64,000 nucleotides of DNA from the NCBI GenBank assembly GCA_014843695.1, contig CM026400.1:41267911-41331910 (forward strand), given 5' to 3'. Shown in pieces: positions 53,088 to 64,000 of the stretch. The notes beneath the pieces are model-generated. The model searched no databases. It saw only the letters and a program-made list of their open reading frames with translations, and had not been told where the DNA came from. Position 1 is the stretch's first letter, and every line of letters begins with the position of its first letter. The position numbers were made by a program, and so were the translations under genes. This stretch comes from Archivesica marissinica. Lineage: Eukaryota; Mollusca; Bivalvia; Venerida; Vesicomyidae.

Positions 53088-53165
53088 ACGCAAGCGCAAC
53101 GGACACAGCTGGGTGCGAACTCCAGGAGTTTCACACTACGACTGCGCTATCACGACTTCCACTTA
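53088..53165 (-). mobile_element. SINE1 head fragment, reverse, diverged
   Basis: Complement of agtcgtgatagcgcagtcgt ... ctggagttcgcacccagctg. Confidence 0.65.
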
Positions 53166-53284
53166 TGTGTATAAGATTAACTGTAATGTCGATGTACAAT
53201 GAAATGCTTGGGTTTTCTCACTATTCCAGTGAAACATATTGCAAAACACGTCATTGCGGGTATCGTATGCAATATATCTAACAG

Positions 53285-53595
53285 TGTGTGTATTTTACGT
53301 TTATTTATCGTCGCTACCGGTTGCCCATATGAGCGACGCCTCCTGAAGAGATTAGTCATTTTAGATTGTTGGAGGATAGTGCAATGATACAGACAGAGAC
53401 CCATTCCAGAGTCTCCTCTGGTTCTTTTACGTGCACGGTGTAAAGCACCGACACGAGACCTCGGTTTAACGTCCCACCTGAATGACTGTTAATTTGATTA
53501 GGGTCAGACGGGGGATCGAACCTGCGACCCCTGGTTTACCAGATTGTCGATCATATGGGCAACCGGTAGCGACGAAAAATAAACGAAAACACACA
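53285..53595. mobile_element. SINE3 head-to-tail inverted composite, copy 1
   Basis: A reverse SINE3 (53285-53541) is joined inside its head (tggtttaccaga) to a forward SINE3 tail (tcatatgggcaaccggtagc ... aaacacacac). The unit therefore has about 50-bp inverted ends made of SINE3 tail. The same fusion point recurs in copy 2 at 54150. Confidence 0.82.
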
Positions 53596-53617
53596 CTATT
53601 TATGTAGGCAAAATTAA

Positions 53618-54109
53618 AGCGACAAAACATTGCAAAAAGCAAATAAAATGCATTTTTTCACGTGTAAATGCATTGCTACTACACATTCTTCAGAATAAAT
53701 TTGAACACTAACACTGAATCAATAAACAGTGTTTTTGTGGATTGAAAGTATGATTTCATATAACGGTCATCCATGCTCCTGAATTGACGTGTGCGTGTCA
53801 CCGGAGTCAATATTAAGCGCGAGATAATGTCGCTTAGAGATAATTTAACTAAGAATAGTCTACAAATAAATAGGCACAACTGTGAGATATAACGGTAAAT
53901 CTGTAGTATAAATCGTGTTATTCAGGATACACTAGTTGTATTACGCATGGATGTTTACATTAGTTTGCTATGCCAACAAACCGCGTATACGACGTTTGTT
54001 TATTAGTTGAAATACTCAGTATTTGAGGCAAATATTTGGGGGGAAATTATACCATATAATAGGAGAATTCTTCTGTAGAAATGTGTGTTTTCACCGATGT
54101 AGTGTCGCT
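53618..54109. mobile_element. TTAA-flanked MITE P2, 492 bp, with paralogous empty site
   Basis: AGCGACA... and ...TGTCGCT ends; TTAA at 53614-53617 and 54110-54113. The flanks (tatttatgtaggcaaaa|TTAA and TTAA|gttcctcaataaacgtttac) are continuous across a single TTAA at about 54478-54481, the empty site in the neighbouring duplicate. Confidence 0.92.
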
Positions 54110-54149
54110 TTAAGTTCCTCAATAAACGTTTACTCAGTTATATCATTGT

Positions 54150-54462
54150 GTGTGTGTTTTACGTTTATGTATCGTCGCTACCGGTTACCCATATGAGCGA
54201 CGCCTCCTGAAGAGATTAGTCATTTTAGATTTTTGGAGGATAGTGCAATGATACAGACAGAGAACCATTCCAGAGTCTCCTCTGGTTCTTTTACGTGCAC
54301 GACGTACAACACCGACACGAGACCTCGGTCTAACGTCCCATCTGAAAGACTGTTAATTTTATTAGGGTCAGACGGGGGATCGAACCTGCGATCCCTGAAT
54401 TACCAGATTATCGCTCATATGGGCAACCGGTAGCGACGATAAATAAACGTAAAACACACACT
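54150..54462. mobile_element. SINE3 inverted composite, copy 2
   Basis: Reverse SINE3 joined to a forward tail at tgaattaccaga|ttatcgctcatatggg, as in copy 1, followed by tatttatgaggcaggattaa. Confidence 0.82.
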
Positions 54463-54464
54463 AT

Positions 54465-54805
54465 TTATGAGGCAGGATTAAGTTCCTCGATTAATAAACG
54501 TTTACGTTATATCATTGAATCTCTCGCTTCGCCTCTGCGCATTTGGATTGATCCGAATTCAACTGACTTTCAAATGAACACGTATATCACGTAGTAGTAT
54601 TGGCAAATAAATCAACATACGTAGTAGCTGACCAGTACGGTTCACACAGGCATGGCAAATAACACATCAAAAGCGGGTTTTATGTAGGTACCTTTGTACC
54701 ACAAATGATCCTTTAATTAGAATTTCACACGAAACATCAACGTTTTTTATCAATAATCTACAAGCAACATTGATTTTTATTGCATGTACTCATAATTAGC
54801 GTTCT
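54465..54805. other. no gene recognised
   Basis: Contains the empty-site flank (to about 54520) and unique AT-rich DNA. Confidence 0.5.
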
Positions 54806-54844
54806 CTTTTCCTTTGGTCATTGTTTATTTAAATGGAGGCTCAA

Positions 54845-55442
54845 TACGAGACATCACTTGCTTTTCTATTACCTCCCTTGACCGATAAAGTCAGATTTAT
54901 CTCGAAATGTATATTGTAATACCTCCCTATGTTGGTCCTTTTAGTTGGAAACCTTTGTTTTTACTGTTGTTCCCTAGCCATATGTTACGGTATAATAAAT
55001 TTGATTTCATGAAAGTTATCTTGATTAACTGATAACACATTTTACATCACTTGCTGTTCTATTACCTCCCTTGACCGATAAAGTCAGATTTATCCCGAAA
55101 TGTATATTGGTCCTTTTAGTTGGAAACCTTTGTTTTTACTGTTGTTCCCTAGCCATATGTTACGGTATAATAAATTTGATTTCATGAAAATCATGTTGAT
55201 AAACTGATAACACATTTTACATCCCTTGCATTTCTATTACCTCCCTTGACCGATAAAGTCAGATTTATCCCGAAATGTATATTGGTCCTTTTAGTTGGAA
55301 ACCTTTGTTTTTATTGTTGTTCCATAGTCATATGTTACAGTATAATAAATTTGATTTCATGAAAATCATGTTGATTAACTGATAACACATTTTACATCAC
55401 TTGCTGTTCTATTACCTCCCTTGGCCGATAAAGTCAGATTTA
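54845..55442. repeat. 174-bp tandem repeat, about 3.3 copies
   Basis: Units start near 54850, 55046, 55220 and 55394 (catcacttgctgttctatta, cctcccttgaccgataaagt). The first unit has a small internal duplication; the last is cut after cagatttatc by a SINE3. The family also occurs at 42735 and 43240. Confidence 0.9.
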
Positions 55443-55443
55443 T

Positions 55444-55685
55444 CGCAGGTTCGATCCCCCGTCTGACCCTAATAAAATTAACAGTCTTTCAGATGGGACG
55501 TTAAACCGAGGTCTCGTGTCGGTGTTTTACACCATACACGTAAAAGAACCAGAGTAGACTCTGAAATTGGTCTCTGTCTGTATCATTGCACTATCCTCCA
55601 AAAATCTAAAATGACTAATCTCTTCAGGAGGCGTCGCTCATATGGGTAACCGCTAGCGACGATAAATAAACGTAAAACACACACA
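55444..55685 (+). mobile_element. SINE3 copy, head-truncated
   Basis: gcaggttcgatcccccgtct ... cgctagcgacgataaataaa, then cgtaaaacacacaca. Confidence 0.92.
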
Positions 55686-55924
55686 CTATTAGATATATTG
55701 CATACGATACCCGCAATGACGTACATCTACACCGTAGCTAAGTGTCGCATTAAATATATCAGTTTTTAAGCCCATGGGGTTTAGGTTATTGATTCAGACT
55801 TGGGTTTAGTGTGCCTTGAGTCCGGTATTATTCAAGCAGGTTTTGAAATGATAGTAATGTATGGAAGTGTCTACTATGTCTTGCATATAGTGATTTGTCT
55901 CTGTCAGCTCTCACTGAATAGTGT

Positions 55925-56088
55925 GACAATGCAACTCGCATCAACCTGCCAGATCGGACAGGTGGGTTTTCTCCGAGTACTCCGGTTTCCTTCCACATGA
56001 GACCACATTTACGCTGTCATCCGCGCCAACGAGAGTGATTAATATAAGTTGTTAAAACTTGCTTCGCAATCGTTGTATAATAAATAGT
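55925..56088 (+). mobile_element. SINE5 body/tail fragment
   Basis: ccagatcggacaggtgggtt, gagtactccggtttccttcc, aacgagagtgattaatataa, cgcaatcgttgtataataaa. Confidence 0.82.
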
Positions 56089-56254
56089 TTTTAAAAAAAA
56101 CAAAAACAAAAACAAACCTGCTTTATGGAACAACGAATAAATTAACGATGAGACACAGTGATCTGGCAATGTGCATAAATCAACACATTGTATGAAACAG
56201 GTTTGAGATCGTAGAAGTGAAAAAAAGAAATCAAACTAGTTTGCGTGTATACTA

Positions 56255-56690
56255 ATGTTACGCATGAACAGTTACGCATGAACAATTACGTACGAAAATT
56301 TACGCATGAACAGTTACGTACGAAAATGTACGCATGAACAATTACGTACGAAAATGTACGCATGAACAATTACGTACGAACATTTACCCATGAACAATTA
56401 CGCGCGAACAGTTACGTACGAACATTTACCCATGAACAATTACGCACGAACATTTACGCATGAACACTTACGTACGAACATTTACCCATGAACACTTACG
56501 TACGGACATTTACGTACGAACAATTACGTACGAACATTTACGCACGAACAATTACGTACGAACATGTACGCATGGACAATTACGTTCGAACATGTACGCA
56601 TGCACATTTACGCATGAGCAGTTACGCATGAACATTTACACATGGACATTTACGCATGAACAGTTACGAAAGAACAATAACAAAGGCCAC
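56255..56690. repeat. 14-bp minisatellite, about 30 copies
   Basis: Variants of ttacgtacgaacaa and ttacgcatgaacat alternate irregularly. The + strand open frame (56460-56714) is a product of the 42-bp triple unit. Confidence 0.92.
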
Positions 56691-56804
56691 ATTAGTGAAA
56701 TTACGGGTGAATAATCGATTACGAACAGCTACGAATGAATAAATAGGAAAGAACAGCTTCGAATGAACAGTTACGAAAGAACGACTGCAAATGACCAATT
56801 ACGA

Positions 56805-57395
56805 TTCTCGAAACTAGATCGAAAGATATATCGAAACTTGATCGACAGCGGTCTCTAAACTAGATCGAAAGATATATCGAAACTATTCGACAGCGGTCTC
56901 TAAACTAGATCAAAGATATATCGAAACTTGATCGACAGCGGTCTCTAAACTAGATTAAAGATATATCGAAACTAGTTCGACATCGGTCTCTAAACTAGAT
57001 CGAAAGATCTATCGAAACTAGCTCGACAGCGGTCTTTAAACTAGATCGAAAGAGATATCAAAACTAGCTCGAAAGCGGTCTCTAAACTAGATCGAAAGAG
57101 ATATCGAATCTAGCTCGACAGCGGTCTCTAAACTAGATCGAAAGATATATCGAAACTAGCTCGACAGCGGTCTCTAAACTAGATCGAAAGATCTATCGAA
57201 ACTAGCTTGACAGCGGTCTCTAAACTAGATCGAAGAGATATCGAAACTTGATCGACAGCGGTCTCTAAACTAGATCGAAGGAGATATCGAAACTAGGTCG
57301 ACAGCGGTCTCTAAACTAGATCGAAAGAGATATCGAAACTAGCTCGACAGTGGTCTCTAAACTAGATCAAAGAGATATTGAAAGTGGTCTCGAAA
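56805..57395. repeat. 46-bp minisatellite, about 13 copies
   Basis: The unit is actagatcgaaagatatatc, gaaacttgatcgacagcggt, ctctaa; the sub-motif gatcgaa or atcgaaact recurs twice per unit. Confidence 0.93.
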
Positions 57396-57399
57396 CTTG

Positions 57400-57940
57400 A
57401 TCGAATTGCACCATTCTGGAAAAACAGCAACTTGCCTCGTGCAATGAACGTGTCTCTGCATCGTGGGAAATATATCTGACTAACCCATACACAAGCTATC
57501 TAATCACGACAATTTACCATGTAATCAACCATTATGCATTATTTATGAGAGAGTAAACACACCTTATATCAATATAGATTAGACACGCATTGTTCTGTCT
57601 TCGTTTCAGTGTCAACATGCACAGGAATTAATTAACTGATTTTTAGTACATGCTGGGAGAGAGCTTTGCGTGGTTTCTCAAGGTCATTCAATTATGGTTT
57701 GTAAATACCGTTCACCCCATGGTTAATATCCATTTATTCGTGTTTTTGAAAACTTGTATATAAATTTAAACTAATCTTCAATTTAATATGCACTAACCAA
57801 GCACCCATTAAATATATCCACGCTTGGTCTCCCATTACAGAGTCATATAATCAGTATGTATGTTACGTTTATTTTCAATATTCCATCAAGCCAATAAGGC
57901 CCACGAGGTTACACAGAACTTGAAATTTGCAAGGCTAGTG
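57400..57940. other. no gene recognised
   Basis: Unique sequence between two satellites. Confidence 0.5.
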
Positions 57941-57942
57941 TA

Positions 57943-58800
57943 ATACATGCATACGTATACAATGCATGCAAACATATACAATACATGCATACATATACAA
58001 TACATGCATACGTATATAATACATGCATACATATACAATACATGCATACATATATAATACATGCATACGTATACAATACATGCAAACATATACAATACAT
58101 GCATACATATACAATACATGCATACATATACAATACATGCATACATATACAATACATGCATACATATACAATACATGCATACGTATATAATACCTGTATA
58201 CAATACATGCATACATATACAGTACATGCATACATATACAATACATGCATACATATACAATACATGCATACATATACAATACATGCATACATATACAATA
58301 CATGCATACATATACAATACATGCATATATATACAATACATGCATACATATACAATACATGCACACATATACAATACATGCATACATATACAATACATGC
58401 ATACATATACAATACATATACAATACATGCATACATATACAATACATATACAATACATGCATACATATACAATACATGCATACATATACAATACATGCAT
58501 ACATATACAATACATACATACATATACAATATATATACAATACATGCACATATATACAATACATGCACACATATACAGTACATGCATACATATACAATAC
58601 ATGCATACATATACAATACATGCATACATACATATACAATACATATACAATACATGCATACATACATACATACATATACAATACATGCACACATATACAA
58701 TACATGCATACATATACAATACATGCATACATATACAATATATATACAATACATGCACATATATACAATACATGCACACATATACAGTACATGTATACAC
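57943..58800. repeat. 19-bp minisatellite (tacatgcatacatatacaa), about 45 copies
   Basis: Almost pure alternating purine/pyrimidine sequence. Long ORFs in several frames on both strands are artefacts of a stop-free unit. Confidence 0.97.
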
Positions 58801-58803
58801 ATA

Positions 58804-58960
58804 CTGGCTGGTCAGTCATAATAAATATATTTTAACACCGAGACCATTAATTGGGCCGTATTGAGTTTCTAATAATATCAATGTCATTTTGCCAGAAGTA
58901 AATTAGTGAAAAATCGACAGACTGGCACCCAGACTAAACCTCGGGCACTGTTCTCAATTC
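58804..58960. repeat. dispersed repeat shared with 915-990 and 7778-7830
   Basis: ggtcagtcataataaatata, accgagaccattaattgggc, then gtcattttgccagaagtaaa. Confidence 0.65.
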
Positions 58961-59117
58961 TCCAACCTCCGGAACGAAACGTTATCATGTGACCCTTATA
59001 GGGAGCTAGACCACTCGACCTCATGCAGACACTCGTAAAAATAGATTAAAACAAGATCACGTGTTGTGTTTTAAACGTTTTTTACGTCAAATATATTACT
59101 AATCTGTTTCAATTCAC

Positions 59118-59428
59118 CAGAGTAGACATTCCGTCGGACCGAACATAATACTTCATGACTTAACGAAATTCGACATAAACATATCCAGTTATATGTAAAA
59201 TGAAGTGTCTGAAACGGGACTTTGATTCGACTTCGAGATAACCGGATAATTCGATATAACCGACTTTGACATAACGGATGTAGACTGTATTACTTCGACA
59301 CGAAATTCGATATAAACAGATCCAGTTATATGTAAAATGATAGTGTCTCAAACGGAACTTTGATTCGACTTCGAGATAACCGGAGAATTCGATATAACCG
59401 ACTTTGACATAGCGAATGTAGACTATAT
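59118..59428. mobile_element. pogo/Tigger-like MITE, internally duplicated
   Basis: A central cggatgtagactgta (59275-59289) and a terminal gcgaatgtagacta, each preceded by gataaccggataattcgata-type sequence, show a partial tandem duplication of the 50132-50324 element. Confidence 0.7.
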
Positions 59429-59644
59429 ATACATGTATGTGGTTAGGGATCTAAAACATATGGTATGAGCCACCAATTAAAAACTGAAATAATTAAAAGA
59501 ATGAAGGTCCTATGGTTTTGTAATGCCCAATGTCCTATTATTACTGGTATGAAAGTAGTATGGTCAAACTGGGGTCAGTCTTGTGAAGTGTTTGTATTTA
59601 AGTAGGTTCGCAAACATGTACAATTTATTTCAATTATTTGAGTC

Positions 59645-59908
59645 CGCCTCCGTGGTCGAGTGGTTAAGGTCGCTGACTTGTATACCACTGTAACCTATCA
59701 TCACTGATGGTCACGGGTTCGAGCCCCGCTCAGGCCGTGTCTCATTTATATGAAAAAGTTGGCAGTTTCTTACGGAGGTTGGTGCACCCAAGTACTGGTT
59801 AAACGCTGGAGCCTGCCCAGAAAAGGTGTTGTTAGGTAAACTGCCCGCCGGCGATATAGCCCAAAATGGTGCTGATGCAGGCGTAAAACCCGAATCATAA
59901 CATAATCA
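59645..59908 (+). mobile_element. SINE2 full-length copy with 11-bp target-site duplication
   Basis: Complete from cgcctccgtggtcgagtggt to gcgtaaaacccgaatcataa. CAATTATTTGA occurs on both sides (59631 and about 59908). Confidence 0.94.
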
Positions 59909-59924
59909 ATTATTTGATAACGGG

Positions 59925-60470
59925 CTTGCGTGTGGTGGAATTTAATTAGTATAATTTTCTGATATAGCTCTATTATGTTCTCTACAAAGATCGAAATATT
60001 TGTATTATAATACTATATGTAAATTGATTTACCGTTTTAAATATATACACATGTTAAATATATTGTATTACGTGGCCAGATCACTCATATGCCCTTCGTG
60101 GTCCCGACCGGAAGACCTGATTCTATCAAGAAATACTTTTTATTTCGATGGAGATCGGTCAAATCACACCAGTATGGCACATTATTTCATCGGAAATGCA
60201 ATGATGTTACCTAGTTTATCGTCGATATTTCTGCATGCATGTTTCATTTCCATCGGTTGCCTTCAGTAAACATTACAAAATAAAAATAATGTGTGTCTTG
60301 TGTCTGTGGTGTATACAGACAGAATGCAGTTAATTCAGAACATATATTCTCCTACATTCTTAGCAATAATACATGTATGGTACAAACAGTTCTAATAACA
60401 AACAGGACCATAACAGGAATGACGTATAACACTACCCTCATTAACATCCGCTGTTACAAACTTCAGGTAT
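59925..60470. other. no gene recognised
   Basis: An 89-codon + strand ORF (60000-60269) has no recognisable motif and no supported splice sites. Confidence 0.45.
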
Positions 60471-60474
60471 GTGT

Positions 60475-60708
60475 GTGTTTTACGTCTATTTATCGTCGCT
60501 ACCGGTTGCCCATATGAGCGCCGCCTCCTCGAGAGATTAGTTGTTTTAGATGTTTGGAGGATATTGTAATGCTACAGACAGAGACCCATTCCATAGTCTC
60601 CTCTGGTTCTTTTACATGCACGGTGTACAGCACCGACACGAGACCTCGGTTTAACGTCCCATCTGAAAGACTGTTAATTTTATTAGAATCATACGGGGGA
60701 TCGAAACA
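60475..60708 (-). mobile_element. SINE3 copy, reverse, head-truncated
   Basis: tttatcgtcgctaccggttg ... tgttaattttattagaatca, cut near the B box (acgggggatcgaa), then joined to a P2 fragment. Confidence 0.9.
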
Positions 60709-60711
60709 AAC

Positions 60712-60900
60712 AAAAGTCAATTCAGACCCAAGACCGTTATATGAAATCCTACTTTCACTTTTGAAAGCTTGTATACCACAAAAACACTGTTATATATTGA
60801 TTCAATGTTAGTGTTCGAATGTACTCAGAGGAATGTGTAGTAGCAATGCATGTATACGTGAACAATGCATTTTATTTGCTCTTTGTGATGTATTGTCGCT
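60712..60900 (-). mobile_element. TTAA MITE P2, reverse, truncated
   Basis: aagcttgtataccacaaaaa ... gttcgaatgtactc ... tgatgtattgtcgct; TTAA at 60901-60904. The other end is missing. Confidence 0.85.
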
Positions 60901-60904
60901 TTAA

Positions 60905-61120
60905 AACATAGATGCTATATATCTACACTATCTTACTTTTATTGTTGGTTGGTGACGTCGCCCTGGATGTGTTACGTGACGTACCACGTGATCTAGTGCC
61001 TAGCGATAACATCTCTCGATCTTCCATAGCCTTTCCCGACATCTCCTGTAAATATATTATGAGACAGCTAAATGAAATGGCTATCACCACGTTATCTGGA
61101 ATAAACCATGTTTAGCTTAA
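60905..61120 (+). other. 67-codon ORF of unknown status
   Basis: MLYIYTILLLLLVGDVALDV (60912 on) looks like a secretion signal, but no splice sites, start context or homology support it. It follows directly on a MITE. Confidence 0.2.
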
Positions 61121-61121
61121 A

Positions 61122-61165
61122 CTTATTTTACAACGATTGCGAAGCAAGTTCTAACAACTTATATT
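61122..61165 (-). mobile_element. SINE5/SINE1 tail fragment, reverse
   Basis: ttacaacgattgcgaagcaa and gttctaacaacttatatt only. Confidence 0.7.
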
Positions 61166-61304
61166 GGGATATAGCTAAACGGGAGTCAATCTGATAAAGG
61201 GATCTAGCTCAATCACTATGACAACAAGATATTTGTAGAATATACATGTATAGATGGGACGGTATCAGACGAAATGGAGAAAATGTGTTTATAATGCCAT
61301 AACT

Positions 61305-61555
61305 TTAAACTTTATTTATTTTACAACGATTGCGAAGCAAGTTCTAACAACTTATATTAATCACTCTCGTTGGCGCGCGGATGAAAGCGTATATGTTGTC
61401 ATTCGTGTGAGAGGAAACCGGAGTACCCGGAGGAAACACACCTGTCCGATCTGGCGACCACCGTACCATCTCACATACTTCCCGGTCCGAGGATCGAACC
61501 CGGTTTGCATTGGTGAGAAGCGAGTACGCTAACAACTGCGCTAATCGGACAGCCA
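61305..61555 (-). mobile_element. SINE5 full-length copy, reverse
   Basis: Tail (aactttatttattttacaac, gattgcgaagcaagttctaa), body (gaggaaaccggagtacccgg, cacctgtccgatctggcgac), B box complement aggatcgaaccc, head gcgctaatcggacagcc. Defines the SINE5 layout. Confidence 0.88.
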
Positions 61556-61849
61556 AACACACAATGGTTACCTGGAACAAACAATGTCTTCTATTCCTGC
61601 GACAGTAAATACCAAAGTGTTGCAGACACCACTACACATGCGATAATATTACGCATTGGTGTACATTGTCAATTGTTCACAAATCCTCTATTGACTTTTA
61701 CCTGATATTGAAATGCCAACCGTAATGTCATAGCGTTTGCTTTGTTTAAAAGGTCATGTGATGTTGCCTATAGAGATTCCATGGAACTATACGTTTTCGA
61801 GTTGCAAGCGTGTCTACTATCGAAGTCAATGAGAGTGGACACTTCGCGG

Positions 61850-62058
61850 ACGCGTTCGCTACATATGCGAAAGGCCCCGAGTTCGAGCCCCGCTGGAGCC
61901 GTACCGTGTGTGCCCTTAGGAAAAAAGGCATTTAAATTCCACGTTGCCTCTTTCTCTCTCTCTCGTGGCAGTGGATTCCATCAGAAATGAGGTCTCGAAA
62001 GTGATTAATATACGTTGTTAGAACTTGTTTCGCAATAGAGCTCAAATTAATTTGTATA
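61850..62058 (+). mobile_element. SINE1 copy, head partly lost
   Basis: cgcgttcgctacatatgcga, gagttcgagccccgctggag, ctctctcgtggcagtggatt, cgcaatagagctcaaattaa. Confidence 0.88.
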
Positions 62059-62059
62059 A

Positions 62060-62372
62060 ACATCGTTGTAACCGATTTCACCCAAAATCGAACCAATTTG
62101 TTCCCAAACAAAAATCCATCAACATCTTTTTGAGTTAAGCTGTCCACAGACAATCTCAGCCAATCACAATAACCACCTGTTCCTACAGTTGCTTGTGCCA
62201 ATTCAAATATTACCAATCATAATGCATGTAACATTATATATAGATGGAAATGTGTTGTTTTGCACGCTGTGCAAAATATATGAAAAACAAACAATATTTG
62301 CACGAAATGTTATTATTGTCATATATAAATAGTAATGTATTATATAAATACATTAATCTATTTAATATACGA
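62060..62372. other. no gene recognised
   Basis: AT-rich unique DNA. Confidence 0.5.
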
Positions 62373-62377
62373 CATCA

Positions 62378-62660
62378 TTGTGTGTTTTACGTTTATTTAT
62401 CGTCGCTACCGGTTGCCCATATGAGCGACGCCTCCTGAAGAGATTAGTTATTTTAGATTTTGGAGGATAGTGCATGATACAGACAGAGACCCATTCCAGA
62501 GTCTCCTCTGGTTCTTTTACGTGCATGGTGTAAAGCACCGACACGAGATCTCGGTTTAACGTCACATCTGAAAGACTGTTAATTTTATTAGGGTCAGACG
62601 GGGGATCGAACCTGCGATCCCTGGATTACCAGTCCAGCGTGCTACCACTGGACTACAATT
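62378..62660 (-). mobile_element. SINE3 full-length copy, reverse
   Basis: Tail tgtgttttacgtttatttat to head ccagtccagcgtgctaccac and tggactacaatt; the last bases of the head differ from cagacgg. Confidence 0.92.
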
Positions 62661-63148
62661 GGTTCTCCCCCTAAAACTGCCTCTGCTTTATATTGACCTT
62701 ATCATACCGAAATGCATAAATATTGCTAATTATTCTGAGATAATTTGTATAGAAGTGATATTAATCTAAAGTATATTATGTTGGCATGAATAAGGAATCA
62801 ATGTCTGCATGTTAATAAACAAATCGTGTTACATGCTGTGAATTAAATCTGTATTCATTAATGTTATGAAAGTTATTAAACGCCAACCTTGACGTGTTCT
62901 ACAATAGGTACAACACAGAGAATGGGTGGAGAGTGTTAAATTCGAATACACTTTTAATCAACGAATACAAAAAAAAGTTATTAAGCCATTCTCTATTTAA
63001 ATGAATACCCGTCATATGTTTTCTTTATCCGATGAACTACGACCTTTAGACCACCATTCTTAGAACATATTCCCACGGTCGCGCTAAATGTATTGCCTGA
63101 ACAACACACACATGAGTATAAATACGAGGGGCAAGTGATTTGAAGACA
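62661..63148. other. no gene recognised
   Basis: AT-rich unique DNA. Confidence 0.5.
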
Positions 63149-63154
63149 TTAAAA

Positions 63155-63432
63155 ACGGATCTGTAGTGGTTAAACCGTTGGACTGGTAATCCAGGGATCG
63201 CAGGTTCAATCCCACGTCTACCCATAATAAAATTAACAATCTTTCAGATGGGCTTTAAATGAGGTCTCGTGTCGGTGCTTTACACCGTGTACGTAAAAGA
63301 ACCAGAGGAGACTCTGGAATGGTTCTCTGTCTGTATAATTGCACTATCCTCCAACATTCTAAAATGACTGATCTCTTCAGGAGGCGTCGCTCATACGGGT
63401 ACCGGTAGCGACGGTACATAAGCGTAAAACAT
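63155..63432 (+). mobile_element. SINE3 full-length copy
   Basis: acggatctgtagtggttaaa, gttggactggtaatccaggg ... aggcgtcgctcatacgggta ... gacggtacataagcgtaaaa. Confidence 0.92.
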
Positions 63433-63451
63433 CATCTTTGAAGTCAGTATT

Positions 63452-63700
63452 GCCCGCCTCCATGGTCGAGTGGTTACGGTCGCTGACTTGTATACCATTG
63501 TAACCTATCATCACTGATGGTTACGGGCTCGAGCCCCGAAAACCCGCTCAGACCGTGTCTCTTCATGTGAAAAAGATGGCATTTTATTACGGAGATTGGC
63601 GCACGAAGTACTGGTTAACCGCTTGAGCCTTGGGTTGTTAGGTAAAATGCCCGTCGCTCATATGGGCGACTATAAATATACGTTAAAAAACGAATAAAAA
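63452..63700 (+). mobile_element. SINE2 body with a SINE3-like tail
   Basis: SINE2 head and body (gcctccatggtcgagtggtt ... tactggttaaccgcttgagc, gttaggtaaaatgcccg) end in tcgctcatatgggcgactat and aaatatacgttaaaa, a SINE3-type end, as in the reverse copy at 50935-51125. Confidence 0.82.
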
Positions 63701-63814
63701 ACGAACAAAAACAGAACATCTTTGTTGTCAGAGGTTATAGTGTGTTGTTGGCTTTCCTACAGAGCAACCCACTAGAGTAACAACAACATATTGAAAACTG
63801 ACTCAAGTTGTGTT

Positions 63815-64000
63815 AAGGGGTCTCTGTGGCCGAGTGGATCAAGTAATGTGCCCCTTAATAATCGTAGTTTAATAATATGTCATCGCATTATATACATATA
63901 TACAACAATATAGGATTGACACATACACTTGCCCCTCGCCATTGTAGGTGCGAATCCCACTGGGGGTATCGATTTATTTTAAGTGAGGACACTATCCAGC
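63815..64000 (+). mobile_element. SINE4 copy, interrupted, runs off the window
   Basis: ggtctctgtggccgagtgga, then about 90 bp of unrelated AT-rich sequence, then cattgtaggtgcgaatccca and gtgaggacactatccagc at the last base. Confidence 0.7.

Noticed and set aside
57886..58864. ORFs of about 200-300 codons in several frames of both strands
   Set aside because: All derive from the stop-free 19-bp repeat.
60912..61115. Signal-peptide-like small protein
   Set aside because: Hydrophobic start only; no conservation or gene structure visible. Listed as low-confidence 'other', not as a gene.

Overview
The window is eukaryotic, repeat-saturated, AT-rich DNA. Spliced exons with GT/AG introns, tRNA-derived SINEs, an I-superfamily (Nimb-like) LINE, foldback/TTAA-flanked MITEs and about twenty minisatellite arrays point to a metazoan. 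A marine lophotrochozoan, probably a mollusc, is my best guess from the LINE type and repeat style; nothing in the window proves it. It contains a 1000-N assembly gap at 33014-34013.

Only one host gene can be reconstructed well. Six exons on the + strand (11733-24309) join with fully compatible splice phases. They encode the C-terminal 231 residues of a zona pellucida (ZP) domain protein: the end of ZP-N, the linker, ZP-C with six cysteines, a basic furin-like site, and a hydrophobic tail that stops at the C-terminus. The 5' exons are not visible and may lie left of the window. Every intron of this gene, and the flank upstream of the first visible exon, carries its own unrelated minisatellite. 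One of these (58-bp unit, 16600-17560) is a tandem series of complete 3' splice sites. A second possible host exon, on the minus strand at 36016-36580, encodes a Lys/Asp-Glu-rich tail of unknown function.

Layout: 1-690, 30-bp satellite. 2080-7712, a nearly full-length LINE with two single-base frameshifts and one nonsense change. 7710-8590, nested SINE and piggyBac-type MITE insertions. 9340-24310, ZP gene with its satellite-filled introns. 24500-27450, SINEs. 27545-33013, a 46/48-bp satellite more than 5 kb long that runs into the gap. 34014-35826, a LINE fragment and a tetranucleotide microsatellite. 36016-48430, Lys-rich exon, MITEs, SINEs and a 41-bp array with a CRE palindrome in each unit. 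48505-50324, foldback elements and a satellite derived from a terminal inverted repeat. 50700-64000, SINEs, TTAA MITEs and four more satellites.

SINE families are named here for convenience. SINE1 has a tRNA-Leu-like head. SINE2 has a head with a tRNA-Ser/Leu-like A box and a tail ending in GCGTAAAACCCGAAATA. SINE3 has a tRNA-Thr-like head and a tail containing GGCGTCGCTC...GATAAATAAACG. SINE4 has the core GGTCGGTGGTTC. SINE5 shares the SINE1 tail. Most long ORFs in the window are translations of satellites whose unit length is a multiple of three and are not genes.
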